The position numbers and the translations under genes were made by a program. Of a stretch of DNA of 64,000 nucleotides, positions 1 to 10,914 are shown piece by piece. The notes below the pieces were generated by a model. The model saw only the letters and a list, made by a program, of their open reading frames with translations, made no database searches and had not been told where the DNA came from. Position 1 is the stretch's first letter. Each line of letters begins with the position of its first letter. Origin of the DNA: Alnus glutinosa (lineage: Eukaryota; Streptophyta; Magnoliopsida; Fagales; Betulaceae); the NCBI RefSeq assembly GCF_958979055.1, contig NC_084887.1, forward strand, positions 22,441,044 to 22,505,043. The letters run 5' to 3'.

Positions 1-1140
1 TCGAGCACCACCGATTCTTCTAGAAGCATCAAAATATCTGCAGACTTCAGATGTCGACATTTAAACAAAAATCAAATTATGTGGCTGGTAGACACTCGTG
101 GGCGCTGACTTGAACCAAATATCTTATTCCCTTGATATTTTGCAACTTTTCTCCTCTATAAATAGAGAGGCAACCGAGAGAGTCAAGGGGATAGTTTTTA
201 GATGCAACTTTTAGTTTAGTTTTCCAGAAAGAGTTTTAGATGTAGTTTTTAGTTAGTTTATGTTCTACATTTCTTTTATCTTATTTTTGTTCTGAAAGAA
301 GGCAGGAGCATGATCCATAGTTCCAAAGTGCTCTAGGAAATTGTTTTCTTTTTTTCTATAAGAGATTCCCAAATCCTTCATGAGTAACTAAATTTCTATA
401 GGGTTTTTGATGCAATTTTTTCTGAATACCATGGTTGGATTGTGTTTCTCCTAAGTTTTTATGAATATATATAATGATTATGTAGCCTAGAGGATTGCAA
501 AACTTTTGTTAATTGTTCTTAAAGTTTATATTTATTCATGAAGAAAAGTTTGTCTTGTCTATGAGAATTCTTTTTAGCTTGAATAAAATCAACGTTTCCT
601 TTTTTTGTGATTGAGAGAACGATGGCTATGTAATGATGTTTTTTGACATAAGTTCAAGTATGCTTATTAGAGAGATTTTATAGGGCATGCTAGGGAACAT
701 GAATCACTCCACATCTTTGTAGTTTAAATGCATTTCATTGTAGTGTAATTTTAAGTGGATGATTAATGCGAAATTAAGATACTTTATCATTATTTCCTAA
801 CAAATGAATTTTCATGTCTTATGTATGCTTAGTATAGAGGTTTTATAAGATATGCTAGGGAACATGAATCGTTTTACAAGTAAATGTTAGGTGAACGATT
901 AGTGCAAAACTAAGATGTCTTATCATTATTTCCTAACAAAAGTATTTTCATGTCGAAGTCGTCGTATGGTTGACAACCACTTCGCGCTCATATTATGCAT
1001 ATAAAGAGAATCCATGTGTAAGACAAATCTGTCATTGATATGCGGTTTGGATGAAATCAATTCCCTGTACTTCTCCTTCTACTTTTATCTTTACTTGTCA
1101 TTAGTTTATGCTTTCTTTAGTTTTAAATCCAAAAAAAAAA
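1..1140. repeat. Possible LTR-type retroelement-derived fragment with internal duplication
   Basis: No gene is visible. A TATAAATAGAG box near 156, followed by a long AT-rich transcribed-looking stretch, and a later CATATAAAGAG near 1000 are reminiscent of an LTR promoter/leader region, but no second LTR, primer-binding site or coding domain is seen. Within it, about 655-820 and 821-956 are diverged direct copies sharing the GCTAGGGAACATGAATC core and the TTATCATTATTTCCTAACAAA core. I treat it as an old, fragmentary element of uncertain family; the duplication is seen directly, the LTR reading is inference. Confidence 0.3.
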
Positions 1141-3435
1141 AAAAAAACTTTTATGAGTTGAGTTGGATAAAGTCTTGAATACTTCATAATTAAACAATCA
1201 CTACAGTCTTTGAGGTTTGACACCCTCTCTATAGTCATATTCTACAAAGATTCGTTCTATTGCGAGTAGTTATAAATTTAAAATCCATGTTATCAAATTA
1301 ATTTTTGGTAATCACCTACCGACCGAACCGACGTCGATAGGGAGATTTTGTACCGGCTGCCGATTGTTGGTGATGGCTAATCTGCACAATACTACCTGTG
1401 ACCAGCCACTCACTGCCTTATATATGCTAAAGACTATTTTTGATTTTTCTTGTGAGCGAGGTATGCCCTTCCATTTAGTTACGAATTTGGCCGTTGATGG
1501 TGCTGGGGGGTTCCTCTTTTGGGATATTTGGTAATGGATCATTTCCTTAGGTGACTTTCTTGAGCTAGACTTCTTTCCTACCTTGGGAGTTTGACTTTCT
1601 GCGTCATTAATATTGGAGATTTGTTACCTTTTGAAGGGTTCTTTTGAGGGGGTGCCGTTCACGTTGGGACTTACTGAGTGGGTTGGTCCGACGAGCCCTA
1701 GCATGAGGAGCTTCTCTTGGCAGCCCTGGCCGGGCTAGTGGTTTGTAGGCTTTTATAGGAACGGAGCTCCTATTCCAATAATTCCCCATTCTCTTGGCTT
1801 ATTAGTATAGGCCAAATAAAATTTAAGTGAAAAATAGGCCGCAGGCTAGGCCCCTATCCCATTGTTGATGAAGAGGAACCTTATGAGCTATAACTTCTAA
1901 TACTTGTTGGCAAGTAGGAGCAAAGGTTGGTCAAGGGACATTTTAGTATTGATGGAAAATTGGAAATGATTAAAGTTTATTTAGGATTCACTATTTTTCA
2001 CTCGGTAATTGAATTTAATATCCAGTCAGCATTGCTCTTTGTATGATCAATTTTAAGCTACAATCCTATAATTCAAATTAAGCCCTTTTTAATTAATTGC
2101 CTGATCAAGTAGAGCACAAAATCCTTCTTCAGAATGTGCTCGAGTTAACCAAAGCTTCGATTATATATATATATCATTTTTATCATTAAGCAAGAAAAAG
2201 AATTTATTCATTAAGTACAGCATGTTTTGGATAATTAAACGAAAGAATTATAATAAATAAATAAGAAGATGAAACTTATTAAACATAATCCCAACGAACA
2301 TACTAAAACATTATACAGACTCGTCCCCAAACAAATCCTGTACAGAAATCGAACATCAACATATGCTCTATAAACCTTGATTTTTGGGCCACTTATTGTA
2401 AGGTCCAATATCAATGGCTTTACTTAAAATAAAAATATATAAATAATAATAATAATAATAATATCAATGACTTCACCAAATAAAAGTGTTGGATTGTGAC
2501 TATGAAAGCTTGGCCTCCAAAGCCCGTTATGACTATGATCATTGTGCTCCCAAAAGAGGCATTACAAATTATGACAATATAATGAATATATTCCTTAACC
2601 CAAATTTCAGAAGAACAAATATGATGATAAAAACTCCATGTAATCATTTTGAAGAGACGGACGAGAATTATGTGGTTGTTTCTCTGCACCCTCTTTATGA
2701 CAATCTTTCAACTTTTTCAGATTTTTTAAAGAGAATATATATATATTTTTTTTATTATTATTAGATTTAATCCTCCAAGTGCAAGGGGGTGTATGTTTTT
2801 GCACGGTTAATTACGTCCTTATCATCCGATCCAGCCCCTGAAAATGTTTAAAATACGATCCAACGGCCACAAATTACCTTTATTAATATACAAATTCAAC
2901 ATGTCCTCTCTCGTCCAGTTCTTTGTTCTGAAAATCCTTCGCTAAAGCTGATGTTGTTCTTTAATGTTTGAAGAGTGGAAGTTTCACAAGGACTACTCTC
3001 TTTCACAGCGCGTATGGGACACTAGTTTCATCCTACACTTCAACAGGTGCAGTTTGTTTTGAAAATAAAAAAGTAGACACACATCCTTGAAATTAACACC
3101 AAATTTAAAATATTTCTAGAACTAAAAATTACATTAGTATTCTCTCAAATTATTAAAATAGTGTAATTTACCCGTTTTGTTCGGTAAAAACACAAACTTA
3201 ATTTTTTTTTTTAAAAAAATACATATATAACTCTATAAATTTGAAGAAAATAAAAAAAAAAACCCTTGATCGAGTGACAAGTTTTTAGTTTCTTGATCGA
3301 CGGGGCATGAATTCTGAATGCATTCATATATATTGGCTTGGTACAAAAATTAAAATAATGGTGCAAGCAAAGGTCTTGTGACCCACGACATATGTCACTA
3401 GGTTTTTAAATTTTTTTTTTTTTTTTTTTTTTAGA
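1141..3435. other. Intergenic, no gene recognised
   Basis: AT-rich DNA with short simple repeats (for example an AT run near 2162-2174 and AAT runs near 2441-2461). Open frames of 60-92 codons occur on both strands (for instance 2486-2764) but show no recognisable domain and no codon-like bias. Nothing supportable was found. Confidence 0.5.
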
Positions 3436-3900
3436 ATTTCACTTACAACTATGAATCTTTCATCACTTTTGAAAAAAATGGTAGGTACCCAAACTTTAAA
3501 AAATATCAATTTAAGGTATTCATCTTTCAAAATTTTTTTTTTTTTTTTTTAATTTCATTCATTCATTAAAATTTTCTGTTAAATCCTGTCAAAATTCTCA
3601 AAATACCCCTCATTTTTTTTAGGAAGAAAAAAAAATTGTTAGGATTTAGGTGTTGGTCAAAATTTAACAGAATTTGTAAAAATACCGATACCTGAATCTT
3701 TAAAAATATTTATACTTTTTTAAAAAAATAAAAAATAAACACAGAGGTATGTTGAGAATTTTGATACGATTTAACGGAAAATTCTAACGGATGGTTCAAA
3801 CTAAAAAAATTGAAAGATGGATACTCTAAATTGACACTTTTTAAAGTTTAGGTACATTTTCTTCAAAAGTGAAAAAAGATTAGGAGTTATAAGCATAAGT
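3436..3900. mobile_element. Foldback MITE-like element
   Basis: Two long arms are inverted copies: about 3442-3529 (containing ACTTTAAAAAATATC and GGTATTCATCTTTCAA) and about 3809-3897 (containing TTGAAAGATGGATACTC and ACTTTTTAAAGTTTAGG). They flank an AT-rich core. The structure is that of a non-autonomous DNA transposon. No clean target duplication was found, so the ends are approximate and the superfamily is open. Confidence 0.55.
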
Positions 3901-4598
3901 TTTTTTTTTTTAATATTTATATATATTCTTATTAAGGGTATTTTTGTTATTTGGGGTACATTGTAATTTTTTGTTAATTTAAGAAGAATATTAATGCAAT
4001 TTTTAATTCAATATAACATTATAAATTGAGTGTTAGTCGGAAAGAATATGCATACTTTTTCGTTTTGAAAAATCAACATAGCATGAACCCATTTATTTTA
4101 GAGAAATTGTGAATGTCAAACCCATTGGTTTTTCTTAAAAAGTCATATATATATATATATATTACGAAACAGCTCACTTGTTTAATATTGTTACCCGACC
4201 ACTTGATCGATCGAGCTAGAAGTGTTTTACAAAAGTTAAGGATTCATGATTCAAATCTTATAGTTTTATTCCTATATTGAATATAAGGGAACACTCCATA
4301 AATCATGTTCTTGAGCTAGCAATTTACTCTAATGATCAGTGCCGCGAGGTCCTACAAATACAAAGAGCGTGGGCGTGCCGATTACAGGGAAGAGAATTGA
4401 AGCAGCTTTGGAGACGGCAAAACGTCACGCTTTTCCATTCCACGCGTGAATCCTCTGTCGCATCGCATGTTGTCCAATTTCAAAACCCAAGGCGCCTCTC
4501 TAAGCTTTCGAGACGCTTTAAAATACCCTTGAAAATAGCTCTTCTACGATCTCTTCGCTAGCTAGTCTGAAGTCTGAACTCTGAAGCTAACACAAACT

Positions 4599-5112
4599 AT
4601 GTCTGCCATGGTGGAGGTTAGAGTTCCGAATCTTGACTGCGATGGATGCGCTACAAAGCTGAAGAAAGCTCTCTTCAAGATCAAAGGTACGTAAATGCTG
4701 CGTACGTACGTGCTAGCTAGTTGTACAAAAAGTAGGGTAAACTTTCAATTTTGATATTTATAAATATATTTGATGACTTTTAGGAGTAGAAGAGGTGGAA
4801 GTAGAAATGGAGACACAAAAGATTACAGTAAGAGGGTATTTGTTGGAGGAGAAGAAGGTGCTCAAAGCAATAAAGCGAGCTGGGAAAGCTGTGGAGCCAT
4901 GGCCGTTCCCTGGATACTCTCATTTTGCCTCGTTTTACCAATATCCCACTTACATTGTCAACCATTATTATGACACCCACAAAAACGGAGCGGCCCCCGG
5001 CGTACATACTTTCTTCCATACCCCTGCTGTTTACTCGGTCGCCGTCGCCTCCGATGAGGCCATTGCTTCTCTCTTCAGCGATGACAATCCGCATGCTTGC
5101 ACCATTATGTGA
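4599..5112 (+). CDS. Heavy-metal-associated isoprenylated plant protein (HIPP), two exons
   Basis: Exons 4599-4686 and 4784-5112, with intron GTACGT...TTTTAG in phase 1, give a 138-residue protein. The N-terminus forms an HMA fold with the metal ligands in LDCDGC (Cys14, Cys17), followed by the beta strands of VEVEMETQKITVRG. The C-terminus is the CaaX box CTIM, which in this family is farnesylated and tethers the protein to membranes. The middle contains the aromatic PWPFPGYSHFASFYQYP stretch typical of the HIPP subgroup with one HMA domain. The likely role, from family knowledge, is binding and delivery of Cu, Zn or Cd and stress signalling. The start was chosen because it is the first ATG in frame ahead of the HMA strand, and the length fits the family. 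A promoter and 5' leader should lie in 4280-4598, where an unrelated open frame is not credible. The gene appears intact. Confidence 0.93.
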
Positions 5113-5241
5113 ACATGCACTTTCTTTTCTTTTTTGTTTATTTTAACTGATTAATGTTTTTCTTTTTTCTTTTTTCTTTTTTCTTTTTTGCGCTCGTTAT
5201 GCTTACTTCAAAGCTCATGCGCTCGTTATTTGTAATATTTT

Positions 5242-5278
<37 letters not shown>

Positions 5279-5737
5279 TGGTCTTGAATGGCCAAAGGAA
5301 AAAAAAATTGTTTCTTTTTTCATGCTTTAATTTCCCAGTAAGCTTACAATAATTCAGAAAAAAGTATATATTAAAGACTTATTCGATCGAATATATATAT
5401 ATATATATATTCATATAAATGACTTATCTAATTATTTTACTTTTTTTTTTTTTTTTAATTTCTTTAAGCTAATGATTAATTGGACGAAAAGAACAATTAG
5501 AACAAAATAAATCAAAATAAAATGTAATTATATTTAACTAGAGTTTGGAGGATAAATACTTGAATAGAAATTTCTGAAAATATATATCATTTTTAAGACA
5601 CATCACTTTTAAAAGTTCATTTATGACAATAGACGAAGTTTAATAATTAAGGTAGACTGATTAATTAGTCACCTTACCTAGTTGATCCCAAGATTACAAG
5701 CCCAAAATTTATTTGGGTCCATCGGCCTTGAGCCATA
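5113..5737. other. 3' flank and AT-rich intergenic DNA
   Basis: Downstream of the HIPP gene are T-rich and TTTTTTC repeats (5155-5275), an AT run at about 5390-5411 and further low-complexity DNA. No gene or clear transposon was recognised. Confidence 0.5.
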
Positions 5738-5746
5738 CAGTCTTAA

Positions 5747-5918
5747 GAGAAATGATTTTTGCACATCACTTGTACATTTTTTGTACATTATTTTTTTAAA
5801 TCAACTATTAAATTTGTAAGACCCACAAAGATTCACATGTAAGTCCTACAGATCTAATGATTGATTTAAAAAAGTGATGTACAAAATATGTATAATTGAT
5901 GTGCATGTAACGTATCTC
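5747..5918. mobile_element. 172-bp MITE with 9-bp target-site duplication (Mutator-like)
   Basis: The element is flanked by CAGTCTTAA on both sides (5738-5746 and 5919-5927), a perfect 9-bp duplication. Its ends are inverted copies beginning GAGA (left GAGAAATGATTTTTGCACAT; right, reverse complement, GAGATACGTTACATGCACAT). A 9-bp target duplication with long imperfect TIRs is the signature of a Mutator-type MITE. There is no coding capacity. Confidence 0.85.
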
Positions 5919-6849
5919 CAGTCTTAAATGGCAATAGTTGAAGTTTCAAATGGTCTTGAAAGATAACCCAATGTGATGCGGACAAGGATTTTCTTCATTT
6001 AATTTGAAATGGATAGTATCTATTTTATAGTTCGATTTAAAGTTAGTGTATTTAATGGTACACACAATTTCATATTATTTAAAAAATTTAAACTGCGTTA
6101 AATATTGAAAATTTTAAAATTTTAAAATGGAGAAAATCTTATTCTGTATAGTGCTGCCGTAGCTACTATGTGAGCATCTCTAATTGTTTGTATAGCTTTT
6201 GATTGGAAAGAACACATTACACACATAAGGTGCATGCCAAACAAGATTATCTTTTCCTATTCCTATTATCAATTGAAATTAAACAATGGATAAAAAGTTT
6301 GAATTTCCATTGACAGCGATAGTTTTTATAATTTCTAACTGCCAGCAAATATTTCAAATTGGGTTTCTTAGATTAAAATTGTAACACTTTGTACAAGAAT
6401 TGGTTCAAAGTATTGGGCTTAGATGTGCATGTCGTTATTGATTTTGAGGCAATTAAGTTAGTTTAATAAAAATTAGATCGAAGCCTTCTAAAGAAGACCA
6501 TAATAGCTAATGAATTGCATAATTTAAAGGTTTAATTCATGACACATGACATATAGGACAAATCGGATTAAAAATCTTTTGATTTTAATTTAACATAACT
6601 TTTTATCAATAAAGCTATTTATATACCCTTAACCCTAATTAACTAAGTCATCCATTGTAAATCTTCTTACATTGGGATCATAAACCTTTCATGCAAGAGA
6701 CCACCTAGTTTTTGATAAATAAATAAAAGCTTTTCATGGAAGAACCTAAGAAATAATTAAGAGATGACCTAGCTTCCACTTTTGAGGGTATTTGGTTTCA
6801 AAAGCCCAATCTTCGCAAGCCACCTAATTAAATGGAACACACGGACATA

Positions 6850-7250
6850 CTTGTTTTTATTTTATACCCCATTTCCCTTGTTTCAACTTTCAAGCTTTTC
6901 CTATATATTCACCTATCTCAAGCCCTTTTTCAACACCTTCAAACACTTTCACTTGTTTTTATTTTCTACCCCATTTCCCTTGTTTCAACTTTCAAGCTTT
7001 TCCTATTCACCTATATCAAGCCCTTTTCCAACACCTTCAAAGACTCTCACTTGTTTTTATTTTCTTCCCCATTTCCCTTGTTTCGACTTTCAAGCTTTTC
7101 CTATTCACCTATCTCAAGCCCTTTTTCAACACCTTCAAACACTTCCACTTGTTTTTATTTTCTTCCCCATTTCCCTTGTTTCGACTTTCAAGCTTTTCCT
7201 ATATATTCACCTATCTCAAGCCCTTTTTCAACACCTTCAAACACTTTCAC
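6850..7250. repeat. Minisatellite, four copies of a 98-102 bp unit
   Basis: Four head-to-tail copies start near 6850, 6953, 7051 and 7149. Each begins TTGTTTTTATTTTC and contains CCCCATTTCCCTTGTTTC and CTCAAGCCCTTTTTCAACAC. Copies 1 and 4 carry an extra ATAT that copies 2 and 3 lack, which explains 102 versus 98 bp. The unit has almost no stop codons on the plus strand, so two overlapping open frames of 171 and 146 codons appear; these are by-products of the repeat, not genes. Confidence 0.9.
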
Positions 7251-7661
7251 TTCCAAAAGCCCAAATCATTGACCTCCTACACCTAAGCAACTCATAAGAC
7301 ACTACATCACCAGCAATAGTGTTATTTTAGCTACACAAAATACACATTTTTTTTATTTTAGCTATCAATTTTTCAATAAAACTCCAATAGACTATCTATC
7401 AAACTTTTTTACTTTTTTTAAATATTATTTTCCAAAACAAAATGAGAAGATAGAGGGAGAGATAAAGGATTAAACCAAAATAAAAGAGAGAGAACAAAAA
7501 ATTTAAACAAAACGTTGAATATGTTACAGTAAATGAAAGTTTAGTATAACAAAATTTTCATTTTAAAAGGTTTGCTAGAGCATTAAAATGGCTCATAATA
7601 GCTAAATATAGCTATCATGAGCCATTTAAAGCCTTTGTTGGAGATGATATAAGGAGAATAA

Positions 7662-7975
7662 GGTCTGTTTGGGTTTGCAATTTTAAAAAATTCGATTTAA
7701 AATAACGATTTTAAAATGTGCGCGATTTGAAAAAGTGGTTTTTAAAAACGCAGTTAAACGTTTGGCAAAATCGCAGTTTAGCCTTTAAAATTGCAAATTA
7801 GCCTTTAAAATCCTGCGTTTCCAAAAAGGCACAATCTTACCTATAATTTAAAAAAACAGATTTTCTGTGTTTTTAAATCACAAGTTTTAAAAACGCAGTT
7901 TTCAAACAATTTATATTCTGAAATTTAATTTAAAATCGCACTTATTATCTACGAAATCGCAATTATTAACCACAC
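7662..7975. mobile_element. Degraded PIF/Harbinger (Tourist-like) MITE
   Basis: The left end reads TAA then GGTCTGTTTGGGTTTGC, and the body has the same AAATCGCA, AAAACGCAG and CAAAATCGCAG motifs as the complete MITE at 46358-46674. The right terminus is eroded, so the end is approximate. Family assignment is by likeness to the intact copy in this window. Confidence 0.55.
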
Positions 7976-10040
7976 CTTTGTATGTAATCTATTTCTTTTC
8001 CTCTTTCAATGTTTTATTTTGATATTATGCTTAAAAGTGTTTTATGAAAGTCTCACCCAAACCGGTTTGGAAAAAGAAAGGAAGAATAATGATTTTGTTA
8101 CTTTTATTGAGAGGGACCCAAACCTATAAAGGGTTCGATTTTTAGACATCTAGCTATGAGGGTATGCATCTGTACATCTATATTTTCCAAGTAAATTTCA
8201 TGTAAAGATTAATCTTAATCATTATTTTTAATTAAGGAATTATAATCCCGTAATTTCAATATTTACCCATTTTAAATTATCTTCAGTCTTTTTAATTCAT
8301 TGTATTTTATTAAGTTGTATGTTAAAATAGCAAAATATGAATGTTTTTTTTTTTTTTATTATTTTTTGTTTTTTATGTGATCTTGATCAGTATTAATTTG
8401 TCAAGTTTTGGTCAAATATATTCCGATGTGGCAAACCTTATGGTTCACGTGAAGGTCTGACCATGATAGACTGATGGTGGTCCTACTGAAAATGTCGCCA
8501 TAGCTTTAATTATTTGGATTATTAAGAAGGAAGGAGAAAGTCGTCCGTTTGCACCCTTTTGAATGAAGAGAATCTTGAAAAAAGAAACAAAAAGCCGCCC
8601 TGTTAACTCTTCAGTGGATGGCTTTGGCCTACTCCTAGACCGCTTTTGTTCTTAGCCATTGAAAGTTTCAAACCCATCAAAACCGTCCAATCAACCATGC
8701 ATGTGTATTTATAAAATATTCATGTATCTTACAACCATACGACTTACATGATGGGCTAATTTTGCATTAAATCTTAACAGGAAGGGTGGGAAATTCTTAA
8801 AATATCCTCAATTTTTTTTTTTTTTTAAAAAAATAATTATTATTTAAGAGTAATTTTATAATTTTATAAAATTTACATGTATTATATATATAAGCGCCAT
8901 CGTTTGACCATCTATTTTAATCCCAAACCATAATAGGAGGAATGAAATTGTAAAAAATTAAAAATTTAGTATGCTAAATAAAATAAGAGTTTTTAAATTT
9001 TCAAAAAAATATTTCAAAAATGATGAAAATTCAAAAGAGTTGAGTGAAAGTACTCCTTCGAGACTATTAATGGCAAGAGTAACATTCAGTGCATTCCCTT
9101 TTGAAGACAAGGGAGTTGAATTCGCATAAGGCTGCAGTTTGAACCACCTATAAAGTTGATTGAGCTTTACCAATTTTTATTTTTTATTTTTTTTTTAACT
9201 TTTTTATTCAAATAAGGGAAGAGGGGAGGGGGGAGGATTGAGCTTCACCAATTGATAACGGTAGGTGCCACTGCAAAATCTAGCCCCATTGCAACATCGA
9301 AATTGGTCTTGATATTGCCAGGTGGGATGGGGGAAGTCCAGTGGGAGGCCGGGACAAGGAAAAACAAATTATATTTTATTTCCCTGATTATAATTATTCT
9401 CCGTTGAATATTTTTATTATTATTATTATTTTAATGTCGTATGCAGATTATATATAATGTAATTTTTTGGGTTCCATTACTTCCATACGTTATATTATGT
9501 CTATATTTTTTCTAAGCATATTATCTTTTTTATATTTGATGTGAGAGGCTTCATCATTCCCCACACCTCATTTACTAAAGAGTATGGGAATTTTCGATTC
9601 TGTTGCTGATCTCTTCCAATTGCTATTCTAATATTAGTTATGATTTTGTTTAAGAACATGACATACCATTTCCATTGACTAATTAAGGTGGGGCCGTGTA
9701 TGAGGGTGACAGGTAAACTTTCGAAACGTAAATTATTAATCTTATTAGTATCAGTTACTTTGAGTCTCGCTTGTTTATTGATATTTTGATGAGACTGAAT
9801 TAGATTATAACTCAGTTAGATTTAAATAAGTACATGTAGCTCTTATCGTTTTAACTTCTTTATACCGCTCTTAATAAACAGGTACTACTATAATTACTTG
9901 TCAGGTAGATTTTTTTAATAAAAAAAGAAAAAGAAAAAGAAAAAGAAAGAGAAAGGTGGATCAACTTTTTGTGCTGATTTTTCTTTTTTTCCCCTATAGG
10001 ATACAAAGGGAAGGGGGGGGGGGAAAAAAGCTTTAAGAGT
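7976..10040. other. Intergenic, no gene recognised
   Basis: AT-rich DNA with short poly-T tracts and an AAAAAG-rich purine tract at about 9918-9956 followed by a G run near 10011-10023. Short open frames on the minus strand (for example 8958-9173) show no domain. Nothing supportable was found. Confidence 0.5.
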
Positions 10041-10047
10041 TAGGTGG

Positions 10048-10056
10048 TATAAAATA
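10048..10056 (+). promoter_or_regulatory. Candidate TATA box of the downstream HMA-fold gene
   Basis: TATAAAATA lies about 190 bp upstream of the ATG at 10242, ahead of a pyrimidine-rich leader (CTTTCTCTCCTCTTCTC) of the sort common in plant 5' leaders. Position is plausible; there is no transcript evidence. Confidence 0.35.
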
Positions 10057-10241
10057 AAAATACACCCGTATGCGAAACATCTGTCAGATTTTGGTACCAA
10101 AAAACTGTAGCATGAGGCCAGCGATTACTACTAAAAGTATCCCATCTGGTTGATGTGAGTCCATATGCAAACTCACAACCTCATACCTTCTTTCTCTCCT
10201 CTTCTCTTTGCCTTCCTTATTCATATTTCCTTCCTCTCCAA

Positions 10242-10914
10242 ATGGCCCAGGTACGGATTTTCAGTTTTCAGTTTTCAGTTTCCCTTCTCCATATATGTAA
10301 TGCTTTTACGTGTAAATGATAATATACACGCTAGAAATGTTAACCCTCTCTTTACCTTTCTGTCTCTCTCTTTGGATTTATTTGTAGCAGAAGGTGGTGT
10401 TGAAGGTCCTGACCATGACCGATGACAAAACAAAGCAGAAAGCGATAGAAGCTGCGGCCGATATATATGGTATTCATCTGATACATATATATATATATAT
10501 ATGTTTTGTGCAAATTATAAAGAAAATTCGTTTCTTGTGCAAAGCCATGAGACTCATAATTAAGAAGAATATATCTGACTTCACTTGCTGGAGAAAGAAA
10601 TAATGAATCTAATGTGGGTTTTTGTACATCTTGCATATCGTACGGTTATTGATTGTTTGATTTGATCAACAGGGGTTGATTCAATTGCGGCAGATCTGAA
10701 GGAGCAGAAGTTGACAGTGATAGGACAAATGGATACGGTGGCGATAGTGAAGAAGTTGAAGAAAGTAGGGAAAGTGGACATAGTATCAGTTGGGCCTGCC
10801 AAAGAAGAGAAGAAGGAAGAGAAGAAGGAAGAGAAGAAAGAGGAGAAGAAAGAGGAGAAGAAAGAAGAGAAGAAGGAAGAGAAGAAGGAAGAGAAGAAAG
10901 AGGAAAAGAAATAA
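10242..10914 (+). CDS. HMA-fold protein without CxxC, with (EEKK)9 tail; three exons
   Basis: Exons 10242-10250, 10391-10469 and 10673-10914 give about 109 residues. Exon 1 encodes only MAQ, a common structure in this family. The HMA fold is recognisable: KVVLKVLTM, a helix ending [26 protein letters not shown], then [20 protein letters not shown]. The metal-binding loop reads [10 protein letters not shown], so both cysteines are absent, and there is no C-terminal CaaX cysteine. This places it with the cysteine-less HMA-like proteins annotated as 'heavy metal-associated isoprenylated plant protein 39-like' or 'copper transport family', whose role is unlikely to be metal transfer. The tail is nine EEKK units encoded by a GAAGAGAAGAAG-type 12-bp repeat, so its length may vary between alleles. 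All frames and splice sites are intact. Confidence 0.9.

Noticed and set aside
2486-2764. 92-codon plus-strand frame
   Set aside because: No recognisable domain, ends in AT-repeat sequence and overlaps equally long minus-strand frames.
4277-4561. 94-codon frame just upstream of the HIPP gene
   Set aside because: No domain, ends in the presumed promoter/leader of the HIPP gene and is not in frame with it.
6782-7297. Two overlapping open frames of 171 and 146 codons
   Set aside because: They are produced by the 98-102 bp minisatellite, which lacks stops; the repeated peptides in different frames are translations of the same DNA unit.
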